Part shown: positions 15,101-30,100 of the stretch, piece by piece
How positions within the stretch are numbered: position 1 is the first letter of the stretch
Layout: every line of letters starts with the position of its first letter
NCBI GenBank assembly: GCA_002633005.1
Contig: NMRA01000388.1
Span: forward strand, 280,931 to 344,930
DNA from: Phoronis australis
Lineage: Eukaryota > Phoronida > Phoronidae
Length of the DNA: 64,000 nt
Direction: 5' to 3'
The notes under the pieces: generated by a model
What the model was told of the DNA's origin: nothing
Database searches by the model: none
The model's input: only the letters and a program-made list of their open reading frames with translations
Made by a program: the position numbers and the translations under genes

Positions 15101-18100
15101 CCGCTGATAAGCTCCCCCGATGAAACACCAATCTGTGGGCGTTTATTTGGATTTTTCCGAATAAAGGTCCATGAGCGTTTATATGGTTTTACAATTTGTG
15201 TTGTCAAGTTTCCAGATAGTGGAGTGCTTATTCGGAAAATTTCCTTTTAAAAGCCTACTAAGCGCCAACTTTTAGCCACTAACTTAATTCCGGCACTGTG
15301 GAGTACATATCAATTATAAAAGCGAACAAAGTGTTGGCAAACTATATATTTATTAACTTAAAATCATAAAGCACAGTTACATGCAAAAAATAGCGCATAT
15401 TTTCATAATAGCCGATGCTATGACTTTGCGTTTACACACGCTCCCCCGGCCCTTTCCGAACAACAAAAGGCAGCGGCTTTGGTTTATAAGAAACGCCTGA
15501 AAATTTTCATTTTCCAAATACACGCCCATGGGCTCATCTATGGAAAATCTCGGTACGAAGCTGTGGTCAGCTGGTCAAGTTACAAGCAGGCAGGCGGGTT
15601 AATCACGAACAATGGCGCGTCCTCACACTTTCACAAGGTCGGCCCTGGGCGATCCGCAGGGATGATTGGATTTTTACCGCTGCCCCCATGAAGTAATATT
15701 TGACTATGCTACATAGTAAATACAATACTACAACAATTGATGTCATTCGGATTCTGACGTCACAAGCGTAAAAATTAAACCACCGAGAGAATGCAAACCT
15801 GCATCCGTCAACAGGATATCACAGTTCCCACCGTCACGTTTTGTACTGGTCTGCCTTCAAAGGCTACAGTGTCCATAGCCAACACTCAGCTCAAATTCTT
15901 AACTTTCATCGTACGGAGCGCTGGTTTACCGGCCACTATGTCGTTCGTTAACTTCCGATACACCTCACTTTGCACAGGCTTTAGCGCGCTTGCAATCACA
16001 ATTGACGCCCCATTGTTTTGCATTTAGTATGACCTCTGTATGTCCACAAAACATGATATCATTCGCAAAATAAAATCGATTGTTCCTTCGTCCAACCCGA
16101 TCTAATCCTGGAAGTTTTTTCAAAAATTTTCCACGACGTTAAAGATTGACTCAACAAGTAATCAACATACGACCGAAAGCCCAAACAGCCTCCTTTCATG
16201 ATGTAATTCATAACAGAATGATAATGACTTTCATCGAGGTCATTGTGTTGGTATTTAGACCCAAAAATGGGATAATGGCCGAGGTTCCTCAGCCGAGTTG
16301 TTATCAGCTGTAACCGCATTCATATTTACATATTAAGATGTTTCAAAAGGAGATAAAAACATTCAGCGATGACGTTTACTTTACAAAGACCAGCACTTAC
16401 ATTCTGCATTCTTGAGATCCAGCGATGCCCCTAAAATATAACAACGGAATACATTCAAAATCAAAACACTCATTGTGAAAAGAGATAAAATGAAAGAAAG
16501 ACGCAGAATGTCTTACTTAGAAAAGATTTTAAAAACGCATTGTGTTACTGAAAGCGATACATAGTGCAGGTACACATTGGCTGCACCAAGTGAACCGGCT
16601 AATGTAAAACATCTATTAAATAGTTTGTTCGTCACACAACGTCATCGAGAGCCCGGATGAATCGCTGGAATGCAGCCATTCAATTTTTGCTAATTTTATG
16701 ACATAGTAAAGTAGAAAGGACGTAAAGAACCTCACGCAAACGTCGACCAAGCCATACCAGTTCCAGTCACAACGCTACACAACAGGCAGTCCACGAAATT
16801 GCTTTTTCATGCACAACATTTTAACAAACAAAAACTCAACCATATGCACAGTGTAAGGTTTACCTCAGTTAAGCATCACATTCTATATGAGGTAAAATAA
16901 CTTTTAATTTTTCCATTTTTAAAGGAGCACACGCAATCTAGGGTATGATACCCGTATTTAAGCAGTGTGTTCTTGGGTCATTTTCACCTTTTTAGGAACA
17001 ATTCGCCTTTAGGCAAAGTCTTTTCATTCTTCGACCAGTTATTTTGTGGCTACACAGGCGCGCACTTCTAAGACAAAGAAAACCCCCAAGTCTTTCAAGA
17101 TTACACGTAAATTAATACAAAAAATGCCTGACAAGGAAGGTAAATTGCACAGTGGATTTAACTTTGTTGCCACAAGAATGGTGAAGCTACTTTGTCACAG
17201 ATAGCCCATGATTAGAAATTTGCAATTAACCAGAAGTGATGCTTTAGTAATTTGGGAAATTTATAAATCCTTTCTGTCCTTCGTCAACACCAGCATCATC
17301 ACAACCCGACGCTTTCAAAAACAACTCCCAAGTCAGAATTTCGACATCCTTTTTCGATCGTTTTAGATCAAAATTCTCTTACCAAAAAAGTATGACCAAG
17401 AATACATTCGCAAACTGGGGGTATACAGTGCAATATTTGCACCAAAATATTCTTGTATTTGTGTTCAATATTGTCTTGAAAGATAAGACAAAAGGCTAAT
17501 AACCATTTGTTGGAGATAATCTATTTATTGCATGGGAATACAAGAAGTTTCTTTTTACACGGCTTACATGTATTTGAAAGACCATAAAAATTAACAAAAA
17601 ACTATTTATTTATTTATTATTGTGATATTTAAAATGAGGGTGGCCACTTCAGTGATAGCACTGCTTTCCAAGAGGGCCATCCACTTTAAACACCAACACT
17701 CAAACACATGATTTGAATTAAAATAAATAATTTAAAATAACAAGCCATTTTATTTTTTGTTCGGAAAATGTCAGAAATCTACGGACCTCGTGAACTTGAT
17801 ATCGATTCCCTCGTGATCCTTGTGTGGTCTTGTGTTGACAGTGTTACTCCCGTAAGCGTCTGTGTAAAACACACCACGCATTTTTAGCAGGGTTTCACCT
17901 GTAATACAAATTACAATGACGAAATTTATAGTATTCACACATGCTGCGCCATGTTTGCTGAAAAGCCTGAGCTGTGTTTACAAAATCCATCTTAAGCCAT
18001 GTTTGAAAAGCCTGAGCCTCATTTGGTTTACATTTTATGGGCGAAAGACAAGTCGTTGAAATGGTGTCGCGTAACAGTACCGAGTCTTTATTCTTTGTGC

Positions 18101-21100
18101 GAAAACGGACGTTGACGCGGTCAGTACTGCAAACACTGCGAGACTGTAGGTTTGGGACCTGTGACTTAGCATGAAGAGTACGACGCGGTTTAAGTAATAT
18201 TTAAATTTGCAGAACACTAAGAACTAAAATCGTCACAGGTGTAGATAAGAGATAGCTCGACAACGTTGTGTAAAAACAATTCCTTCGGTGATATACTGAA
18301 ATGCAGCATCGGTTGCGCGTAATCGGCGTACAGCAGTTGTCAAATTGCGTGCATGTCCTCAGTTTGTACTGCCTTGGGCGAGTCCCCCGGTGCTACCGAT
18401 TTCCATCGAGAACGTGGGATATCACGTGGAATCTATTCTGAGACGTAATGACACAAGTTTCCGTTTATTCGTAATTACGGCTTGCACATCTCAACGTAGA
18501 GACTCTTTGGAAAGTACAGACTCCAAAAATCTCTCGACAGCACACGGTTGTTCAGTCGCACACGAGCACATCATATCAATAAAATGTAAAGGCGATCACC
18601 CCTTTACCATTTAAGGTTATAAAAACCTTATCGGCAAGCCTATGCATTTAGCAAAAAATATCCAGAAAACTATAGACTTTAATCTCCATAAAAGTTTATA
18701 TTTTTTGAAAGTAGAAAGTGTGCAGAATTTGATCCTTGACTTTTTACTAATCTGTTATGAATCGGTTCACGTGGCCATGTTTTTTCAGACAAGTTTATCA
18801 AAAAAGAAAGGTGCATTAATACCAAAACAGCGGCATCAAAAAATGATCAAATTTTGTTTGATATAAATATCAGAATCTTTGTTACAATTTTCTAAAATGT
18901 CATTTGGTTTCGTTTTATACAACTTCAAAGATTTTTCATGAAAATCAAAAAGCTCTATTTATGATAGCCCTTCATGTAAACGTGGAACAATTCCTTACAG
19001 CATGCAAAAATATTAGTGTCTGAAAGCTTCATATGAATCCAGTCAGTCACACCTGAGATATGGTGTTCTGAAGTTAGCGGTAAAATTCGGCTATTTTTAT
19101 TGGGTTCTACACAACCTGAAATACTTCTCGTCCATTACACTGAACACTCTAAACACTACAAATGATTAAACCTTGGATTGTATTTTACACACCTCCTGCT
19201 GGTCCAGACCTTGGTAAGATGTTGTAGATGTATGGACTCAGCCATTTCTGGACCTAGAAAACGAGCAACAACACGTGAATTTAAAGTCACTAAAGACTTT
19301 GTCTTCATGCATCACATACTTTCCATGCATCGTTAGGAAAGACGTATATCTATACATGTTTATCTGAAGGTGCAGTATCATTGGCATACGTTGGTCCAAG
19401 AGGTTTATACTGTGTTAATGGGCACACTGTTTCATAGAGTATGTATCAAGGATTAGATTATTTCTAACTTTAATAACAAATGACTAGGTTCTACGAAGAC
19501 AAAAAAGCTCTGTAAAAAGATTTCGAGCCCCACAACAATCATTCTGGGGGCTAACCCCCGCAGCATTCCTTAGATGTTTTTTTTTCAATGTATTTGTTTG
19601 ATATTCTCGTTGCAGGAATTAATTCATTTGGTGTATATACATGTAAGCGCACGCATGTGTGTGCGCGAATGCTACTCAGCGTTTTATACACGTAATAAGA
19701 AAACGTGTTACGTGAAAATCTTGCATTTTCTCTTGTGCACTAATGCCAGTTGCAATGTTAACCAAAAATCTGGAGGTTCAAATTGAAGAATTGTAGCGAT
19801 ACTCTAAACAGTTACTTGTTTCGTCGCCTTTAAACCATGTGAAATAGCAATTTAAATAACTTCGAAAGTGTTCTCTAACAGCAAGACTCGACCTTGTCTA
19901 TCCTCAGACAGACCTTATGTAGACTTACTGTCGTGGAAGTGGGCCCAGTATTGTGAACTATCCAAAAAAACTTGCTGAAGATTTAGACGTTCAAAGAATT
20001 ACATGTCCAGCCGAATTACACAGATTAATTGTACATTCTTTGGTAGGTTAATAAGCTCCTTATTCACAATCAATGTGTATCCTAATGTTGCTTTTTAATC
20101 AATAATGTTGAACTGTTTCCCAGGCAAATGAAACAATTTGACGCGAACAGATTTTGCAGGTAGGCGAGCACGACGAGTAAAAACATGACGTTGACTTGGA
20201 ACAACTGAATTTCTGTAGTAGATTGGTAACTATAAAATTAAATTCAGCATAATCTCTCACTCCAAAAAAGCTTTGCATGTATTTGACTGAATGCAGAAAT
20301 TTGCTTATCAGATTGCACAAACACTTCCAATCATTCGTCACCAAGTTTTTCAATTACTCGATCAAGAACAACCTTGAAGCAAACTGTTACAGTCGTGTTG
20401 AACTTTTTGCAGATGACGCTAGTCAAAGGTGTAAAATCTTTGCTACAATCTGATAACTTAACGAGCGGTAACATTATTTCGTCGCAAGTGGTCTTATGGC
20501 AAATATACCAACAAAACAATGAAACATAAATGTAAGCCCCTCTCTGCTCTTGTTGGAGATGGTGTACAGTCGTTTTTAAGTATTTTGCCAGAGGGGTCGA
20601 AAAGACTAAATCCGAGTGCACAATCAAAGAGCAAAAGAAAAGAGATTTTGAAGAAAATTAGACAAAACTAAAACGTATTCTTGTCATGATGGTACGTTGA
20701 CAAAATTTGGCGTTACCGAGTTCATCTTGAAAACTACTGTATGCGTCATTGTTAACCTGTTGATAAGATTTTCTTAATTTTGTTTTCGTGTACAAATGAT
20801 AATAATACTCCCAGAAATTGACTTACATAGACGCGACAGGAATAAGCTGTAGGTCGGTTGTTACAGATTCTTTTGTTATGGACGTCCACCCCACGAACAC
20901 GCACCCTTACATGATAAGTATCAATTTCCATTTCACTGGAAAGGAAGAATATCATTATTATTATTACACTTATTATAATCGTCCAATGACAATGTGCCTT
21001 GTGTACGCCTGTAGGAAATTTTAAATTTCCCAGTTATTTTCGAAACAGAACGTCAACATGAGAAGAAAAGCAGATAATTCAGTAAAAAACAGCAATATGG

Positions 21101-24100
21101 CGCTTTAAAGGGTTTATACGTTTAACGTTTCAGTGGAATAATATATGCACATTTTCTAGGTCTTGTGTTTGCTGACCGCACAACGCATAGTCAACTGAAT
21201 ACACGAAATTAAGTGATAGTGGAACAAAGCTTACCAAAAATCTGAAAAAATAAATGTGCGCAGACTTGACAGCGTACAGGTCAGGAACCTGTTGCGTCGT
21301 GTGAAATTCGCCACAAATATGCTCTAGTGGCAAAAGCGATTTTCCTCTCAGAAGTATTTGCTTTTTAAGACACCGTCATCGTGTCTTTATCGTTTGCATG
21401 GTGACTTGAAATTTACAAAAAACTGCCTAGAATTCCTTTGACAGCCATAGTGCTTCGGCAGCCGAAGGTATAAGCCGCTGTGACAAGCAAACATGTTTTT
21501 TTCCAAATACGAGATCATGGACTAATATTCGGCTTCTAAGAAATGAGCTTTCAGGTGGTGGGATTCTACTATAGCCAGTGCAGCTTGGGATGAAGAAAAC
21601 TACGTCAGGTCTAGTTTCATAAAAAATTCACAAAATCGTCTTTTTATGTTTCGAAACCGTATTGCGACTTAGAAGCTCTAAAATCTTGCAGTGTCTTTGG
21701 TGATGACAAATGCATGAGTCGACATAAATAGTTGTTCATTAGTTATCTTTGTTGAGAACTTTGATTAGAATATTCATTACATTTCCGCTATGTTATGCTT
21801 TAACAGAATAGTACTGATGAGTGTGATCACTATAATTTCAAGAGAATAGAATTGAAGTAAGTTCTTCTTCAAGTCCACCTTCAACAGTAACACGCGTCAA
21901 ATTTGGTTTGATACAATATCTTTTGAGCATCACTCTGTGTACAATACCATAAATTGCTACGAACGGTGAGGCTTCCTTATTTACACTCGACTACGACGCC
22001 GTAATACTTATTAATTTTGATATTCTACTTAGACCGCTAATCGATACTTAGTGGCTTTAGCCTGTCAGTCTTTGTTCATTGGCCTCACGGTGGCGCAAGA
22101 TTATCATTTTACAAACCTATTTGTGACTAATTAAATTGAATTTTCGTACCTTGCTGCAAAGTATTCGTGGGACTTCCTGGGTAACACAATACGCCAAATA
22201 TTCATTCAAGAAAGTCTTTAAAGTAATTACGATCGGTTCATGGATTGCACGTTATTCAACTCGTACGCGGAGTAGCATGCGAAAGTGAGAACATGTTTTA
22301 AATGCAACTTTTTATTAATATAAACAATGAATTTCTCCACGAAATCAACACTTTGCAATTACAGGTTGGCGGACTTACACTGAGTAGCATGCGAGTTTTT
22401 CATCAGTGGAGCCCTCCTTAAGAAAGTTGCAGGGATATGACCTTGAACTTGAAACTAGTGTGATTTCATTTTCACCCGGGTTGGGACTATCGAAGTTGCC
22501 ACCAAATACCCACAGCTTCCCTGCTCCAAATCGACCGATGTGCCGAGGCTGAATTTCACTGATGTAGGGTTCATCTGCAACAAAAGGTAAATTTAACTTT
22601 TGAGACAATGGAAAACACAGTTGATTAAGAACAGAGAGATTCAAGAGGGGCATTGCCCTGAAACAATTTTGGCGAAGTTTTCAAGACAAATCGCGAACGT
22701 CTGTTCCTTTAACGTTTCGCCCTCTGTCGTCACGTTTTAGATCCACCTGTGATCACGGAGTCAATCATAGCGAACCTGGCCGTTTGCTTTGGGAACTTTT
22801 TGTTCAAAAGAGGTCCCAGTTATAGTCTAAAGAGGGTTGAGTCGATATTCCGAACCGCTGATAGTCCGAAATGAAATTCGCGCAGGCAACAGTATGAAAA
22901 GTCGACAGTCCGAAGGGCCGGCAATGTAAAGGGCCAAAAGTCCCAAATGTTATGACCCTTTAGGTCATTTATTTATTTGCATTTTTACTCCTTTGTTGCG
23001 GGTTGAAGGTTGCTATTGCCGACATCAGAACGCCCGTCTGACAACGAATGGATATGTAGAACCCTCAGCTATATAGTTACGATCTTCGGATTGAAGCGAG
23101 ATCCGTCTTCTTTCTATACTGTAAAATCATTAAACATTATTCTGAATTTATTTATCCTATTAATGAAATTTTATCACCGTCGTTTACTTTTCCAGATTTG
23201 GACCAATGAGTTATAGACCGAAAGATTCTTAAAATTCAAAAAATAAACGAACATAGTTTGGACTATGAGCCCTTCACTCAAAAGCCTCCAAGCAGTATCA
23301 TCCTTTACGAACATTCACTGATACATACATAATAGGACTAAAAACAACTAAACATTTCCTTTAGTCCCAAGGGTCAATAAACAGAGAAAAAATCGCGACA
23401 TTTCGAACCATTGGCCCTTCGGATGTTTACAGTGAACAATTGGTGTACCCGACTGGTCAAAGGACGCCTATCAGTTTATACTGACAGCACGTTCACAGCC
23501 GAACGTACATATACACCACATGCGTTGCGTTCGTAAACGGAAACGGGAAAATAATGTTTGCGCTCAGTACTATACGCATTTCCACGCAAAACCGCGACTT
23601 TTGGGAAAATTGTGATATAATCACCTCAAAACTGTGTTGCCGCAAATTCGTTTTCCCCGTGTGTTTGCTCTCGCGACTATCTCACAAACGATTAGCAAAG
23701 ATTATTAAAAATAAAACAATTTTCGCCTGCTCGCTTTGCCAAGACGAATTCCTCAATGCATAACAGAAACAATTCATTCTTTGAAGTAAGTTCATGAGAT
23801 GGAAATGGGACATTTGAATGGATACAGGTTATGGTAACCTTTACGGAGTTGCAAAAGCAACAGTTTACCCCGTTCACGAAATGCATACTGTGGGCCTACG
23901 CGGAACCTATTATCACCGCAGTCGCAGCCGGAACAAACATGCTACATACGACACCGACCATGTGCTAAACTTGGATTTCCCAATGGAGTCGATGATAGAT
24001 ATCTTTGGAAGTTACATATTAATTACCGCGCCTGAAATATTGCTCTCAGATTATTTAAAATGCCATTTCGCCGTTGCTAACTAGCAGTCAATTGTGAATT

Positions 24101-27100
24101 CTTAACCGACTCGCTATTGGGTTTTAAAAAAATATAACCACGCTCATTCGATCTCCATATGTTGCCGAACGAGTCGGTAACTCAAAGCAACGGCAATGCG
24201 GACATGCGTCATATTTAAATGTTCGATTTTAAGATTGGTCAACCCGAATAATCTCTGAAGCGTTTGCTTGAGTCGCTGTAAGGAATGTCACTATTCCAGT
24301 TTTACGAGAGTAAAAGGCTTTGTGCTATTTTTAGTCATCAAAACAGGGCGAAATGCCACTTTAAGCAAAAGTGGCTCGTTTATCTTTATTTGTTGTGTAG
24401 TTACTGATACTGATTATATCATAACTCGTGTAAACACAGCATGGCCTAGTCGCGTTCTTGACTCACTGTCTTTCGGAAATTTGGGGTTCGTATTGAACAA
24501 CAATCTTTTGCAAAGTAAACTGAAAAGCGTGTTTGTCACGTAAAAGACACAACTTTGGTTGTTGCACGTCTTTAGGGATGGTCCAACATGGTAGCAGCAT
24601 CAACCATTTTGATAAAAGACATTCCAATGTACAGATTTTGGTCGTTTGAAAGAGGAAACAATGCTGATATCTGAAGAGATGTGACAAAATCACAGAAATA
24701 ATTTTGAAATAGCACTGTTTGCAGATCGACCCTACATTTACACCAATGCCTAAATTTAAACCTTGTACACGTGCACCAGGTATATATTCGCAGGTGACGT
24801 GTGGAAATTTGCATTTTCACCACACTTGAAAATGGTGTAAATATACACCCAAGACTAGCTTTACACCTGAAAGTATTTGCGTTTACGGTGACTTAATATA
24901 CACTCGACTGTAAATATTACACTTTAGTGCAAACAACATCATGTAAACGTTGCTTGGAGTCACCATAGAGTGGCGCTAAAAACTTTCCTAGCTATTGTTT
25001 GGTGCACGTGTTCTTAAATCATAACCTCATATAACCTGGTTTGACCAAAAGACCATGCATCAGTCAAAACGACGCCGTTTGCACACTTTAGTTACATGCG
25101 ATGAGCTACAACAAAAGAAGTTACATGTTAGTACAATGGACACCTTCCCGTGTGAAAAGCCGTTGTTAGGGGTCTATTTTGCTGTTTATTTTGGTTATCC
25201 ATGTCTCGTACGATGTGACGTCAATGGTGGCTATTGGGGCTATTACATGTATGGCTTGACCTGTCCTTGCTGTTGATGTGACCCGTCCCACCGCTGGTCA
25301 CTACAGTATATCCGGCACATTTGTCTGTTGGACATAAACCATTCGAGGCTCCGGCGCAAACCGGGACATCTTTTGCTACTAGTTAACACCAGACGCAATT
25401 TAATATTAAGTCTTTTTGACAGGGTGTGCTGCTAGGAAATTAGGATATCAACCTGTTTAGAGAGATGGCATGATAAAATTAAAAATCTTCCAGTTCAGTT
25501 TTGAGTCACTTAATAAGAATCCCACCAGAGCACGATTCAAAGGGGCCCAATTGTAGGCAGGTGTATGAACATACATTCATTCGTTGAAATTTATTCCTTT
25601 CAGTTTCAAACATATTGAGATTTCAAGTCGTATTATTTAGTAAATTAAAATTTAATTAACAAACCTTTGGATAGTCTTTTTAACAAAACGATCTCTAACT
25701 GACGGATCTCATTCTGTGTTCTAATTTGGTGTATATAAATGAAAGGATAACCGAAAAATCCTTTTTAGAGTTCTGCTGCGAAATGAATACTTCCGAACAG
25801 ATCCTAGTGAACCCTTTCCGAGAGAAACAATAGAAAAATATCGCATTTGGGGAATCTTGCAGTGAAGAAACAGGCATCGGAGCGATACATCCCCCGCCGG
25901 TTTCATGCGCGCACCCAGGGGGGGGGGGAGCTCGGGGGGCCCCAATTGTCGAAATGGGCAAAAAGCTCCGCCCCCGAGAGACAAAAAGTCCACCCGCTCT
26001 TTTGTTAGCGAATGGTCCATAACGTCGAGAATTCGAGAAATCGCAGTCAGCGGATAAGATATTCGTCACTTCGATAGAACTTTTGTAGATATTACACCAA
26101 GCAATGCCTCTTCTGTCTTTGCATACATTTAAGAACAACGGTGAAGTGAATGCAGAGAAACACGTATGAAATTGACAAATATTGCACCAGTTAAGCAATA
26201 GCGCGACATTATTCATTTCAAATCGGATGCCTTGCAGTAAATTCATCGTTGTATGTTTCACGGATTTGTGGAGGTAAAAGTAATAGAGCATTGGCAATTC
26301 AGTCTAAATTTCTGAGTTAATCCTATTTCGATCACTGAGGTGCCAAAGGTCCACAAAAGAACGCACTGCACACAATTTGCTCTTGACGCAGCTTCTATTT
26401 TGAGTGTTTTCTAGCTGCAAAAATGTTATCTGATTGATTTTCTTTTGTGAATTATAATAAGCTGTGTGCATGACTATGTCAAAGACTTTTGTTCATTATT
26501 TCATTTTACCGTTTGTTGTTTGGACAGATCCAACTGTCCTCATTCGCTAAATGCAGTGCACAGAACGTTCATACTGAATCACTGCTTTCGACAGGATTGT
26601 TGCAGAATTGCTTTTGAGAGATTAGTATATTTGTTGAGAGAATGACCGATGTTTGCGAAGCGTGACTAAAAGGAGGCCATGGAACTTAAAATACACGCAC
26701 TAGATGTGGCTATTTAATTCGTATCAAATGAAGTAATGACACGTACAAGAACGTTCTTGTGTCAGCATTGTATGAAAAAAGTTTCTATGTCGATATAATA
26801 AGCATTTACGACTCGTTTTCTATGAAAGTTGATCTTGTTACAAAACGTGAAGTGTTGCGGCAGGTTGCTGTGTTCAGTTGTTACAGAAAACATAAAGGCG
26901 TACTGTTTATCCACAGAGACTTTGAATAGGGTTCACCGTCTTAAACGCGACCTGTTTCTATAGCATGGTTCCAAATTCCTACTTGCATAACTATTTGAAA
27001 ACACCCATTCTTCTCGCAAAAGACATAGCGACAACTATTCAAACAATAAGCATGGTTCTATTTGGCAGCGCACAAAGCGCGCACGGAGCTATGAAACAGA

Positions 27101-30100
27101 TTACAAAATTCATTCTTTGTGGTGAGCATATCCTCTTGAATTTCCAATTCTAACAAAGTCCTATTGTTTCGTGAATACGGAACGACAAAGCGTCAGATAA
27201 CTCCTTGATTGCAGCAGGAACAAAAACAATAAACATACAGAATTATAATTACAAAAACATTAACACAAAAGTGAGGGTATTCGTCGCATCTCAACCTTTT
27301 TTATAGTGTAGTCTGCGTGCACTAGGCGTGCATGTACATGTTTCTGATATGTGGAGCCGAATCAGCGTTATAATCAATCTGATTCGAAGGCTTATCCGAA
27401 GCGACTGGATAAATAAGTCGTGAAAAGTTATTTGAAACAGGAGCACTCATGTTACAAAGAACCCCTTTCTACTACATTGTACGGTGTTGTATCAAATGCT
27501 TGGCAGCACAATGGAGCGCAACATAAGTATACCAATTTTAAGACGTCTTTACAAAATCAGATCTGAATACCTTCACAATTGACGGTTGAGTAGGTAATCT
27601 CGGGCCTTTAAACTTCGATAAACCCGCCTTCCGTCACAAACCAACTTTTGATTAAGATTACTTAACAGTTACAAAATTGGTCTCAAATTATTCCTTAGTC
27701 AAATTAGAGGCGATGACAAGGCTTCGAGAAAACAGGCAGTTCGTCATTGCTTGCGAATAGGTTGTACAAAATGACTTGTCAGGGGGTGTCACTTTATGAG
27801 ATGAACAATAGTCTCAAGCAATTGTCAGTTCTTTGCAAGCACAGTAAGGAACGAGAGGAAATCAAAGTTTTCTTCTTAGACGGAACCCGGGTTTATAGTC
27901 GCTTTGTCATTTGTCCAGTATCAGGTTACCGGAACAACACAGCTGGTACACTCAAACCGTAGTTCCACACGTGCTCAATAAACTCAGTTCACCGACTCGC
28001 AATTACCGGTTCATAAATATGGCGAACTCGCTAAGCACGGCTAACCTAGCTCCCGACGGACTCACAAACAATCGTAGGTTTGTAATGCAAATCTTTTACT
28101 GGAAGTGTCATCACAACGGCGATTGGCGAAATCAAGAAAAACAAGGAAATTTGCAACCAGTCAAAAATGACACCACTGTCACTATTATTGTACGAAATTC
28201 ATGGTTAAGTTGAGTGACGGATATCTTAATATCTTATTTATCTGCATGCAATCAGAGAGATCAATATTTTTAAGAGTTTCGTTCTTACGCCATGTAAGAT
28301 CTTTTTAATTCACACAACTCAATTGAATGCAAACAGTCAATTTTACCGTTGAAAAAACGCATTTGGGGCTATTGAATTTATTAGCCTTGACCAGAGCTAT
28401 AAAACAGCATAACCCTCGTCGATTTCTAGCAAAGGCTGCCAGTCAATTTTTCTGAAATCGAGGCGGCGACCTCATCAGCTGTTTCGTTGCTAGATGCTGT
28501 GAAAATGGTCGACGCGGACAGCGTGTAGCTGATCAAAGCCTGCATAGACAAAGATTTATTTTCTGCGTAAGATGTGAGACAAAGAGGAGAGGCGTGGAAG
28601 TACATTAGAAGTATGTCCTCTCCAGCATCACGGTATGCATTTGGCAACGAAATCTAGCGCTGGACTGCCGTGCGAGACGAATTGAACATTTCCATGGCCA
28701 GCTTTGGTTTAGACAGCCGGGTGGGTTTACATTATTCTCACGCCGTCTTTCGGGAATACCTTGACATTCATACTTACTTTTAATTGAATTTAAACGTAAA
28801 CCTAATATTCTTGTTGAAAAACCTATCATGTTTCCAGTCTTTGCAAACCCTCGCTAAGTCTCAAATATTTTCGAATGATCTCGGCCAGTCGGCGTCATGA
28901 AAGTTCGCTTCCCTAAATGGGCAAATTCACTTTTTTAGAAAAACGATAACCTGAAGCAAAAAAAAACACATTCACATAAGAAAATTAGTGTATTTTTTAT
29001 GAAAATTCCGAAAAGCAATATTATTCCAAGATTTGTAAATTTTGTTTATCTTCGCGCGTTTTATTCTTTCTCCATTGCGTCACTTGAAGACCTTACATAA
29101 AATCGATAAATGTAAATACTCCAACCGCGGGCTATTTTCTCTGTAAATGCACAGCGTTCTTGACAATTTCTTATGCAATAAAATAACCAATCGAGTATAG
29201 ACTACCTGTAATTGTGGTAATTTTTCTGTCAACACGTTTTCATCACAGGTTGTAGTTCGCGTAGACGTCACAAGATAATGGAGTCCCATACCCAGTATAT
29301 TTTGGAAACCATTCTATACACCGTTCCAAGAGTTTAAGTTGATTTTGATGTTGTCCACGACATTGCTAACTGCAGATTTTTTCTTTTTTTACTTTACTAA
29401 AAGTGAGTTCCCTCCGTCATCGTTGGCCATGTACAAATTACGCTTAATCTCATCATCGTTTTCGTGTTTTAGTGCCCCGTTCCGAGCGGGGGTGACTGGA
29501 ATGACGAAACCGTTTCACGTAATTCGTGAGTTTTTTTAGCCAGTGCAACGTACAGACTAGCAAGGATTCGCAAATAACTACTCGGAGTCCCCCCCCCCGC
29601 GTCACATCACATCACTCAATAGGCTCGACAGTCGCTTTCTTGCGTTCTTTTTCACATTAACAGTTATATTGGTACCCTACCGAGAAACTAGACGGCTCGG
29701 ATCTAGTCTAGCCCATGTCTGGTCATAGAAATGACGTAGAACAAATAATGGCCCTCCCAGCAGTAGGGCACATTTTCGTCTTCTCATCGCAATGATCGAC
29801 TATTACTTCACTGATGCATCTACATTGTCATGTAAATGAATCGTCATACTCAGTCACAATCGTGATTCTAGCGTGTCTTCGGTACAACCTCGAAATGCAA
29901 AATTTTGAATTTGAATTTTTTAATTAAATTCATAATTTCAACCATCAATGTAGCGAGGATAGAACATCAGTGTGACTGTCACGTTGATTACTTATGCCGC
30001 ACACCAGCCTAGGCCTGTTTCACTGCACGTACATATGCAATGTACATGATCGTTTGCATTATTCTCTAAGTTTGTGTTCATTCATGTAGTTAGTTATTGC

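Noticed and set aside
22850-23430. Short CGAAGGGCC / GGCCCTTCG inverted matches, possible small element
   Set aside because: Arms match over only about ten bases; flanks do not align.
24720-24940. Repeated TTACACC/TACAC motifs
   Set aside because: Irregular spacing and no extended repeat or hairpin.
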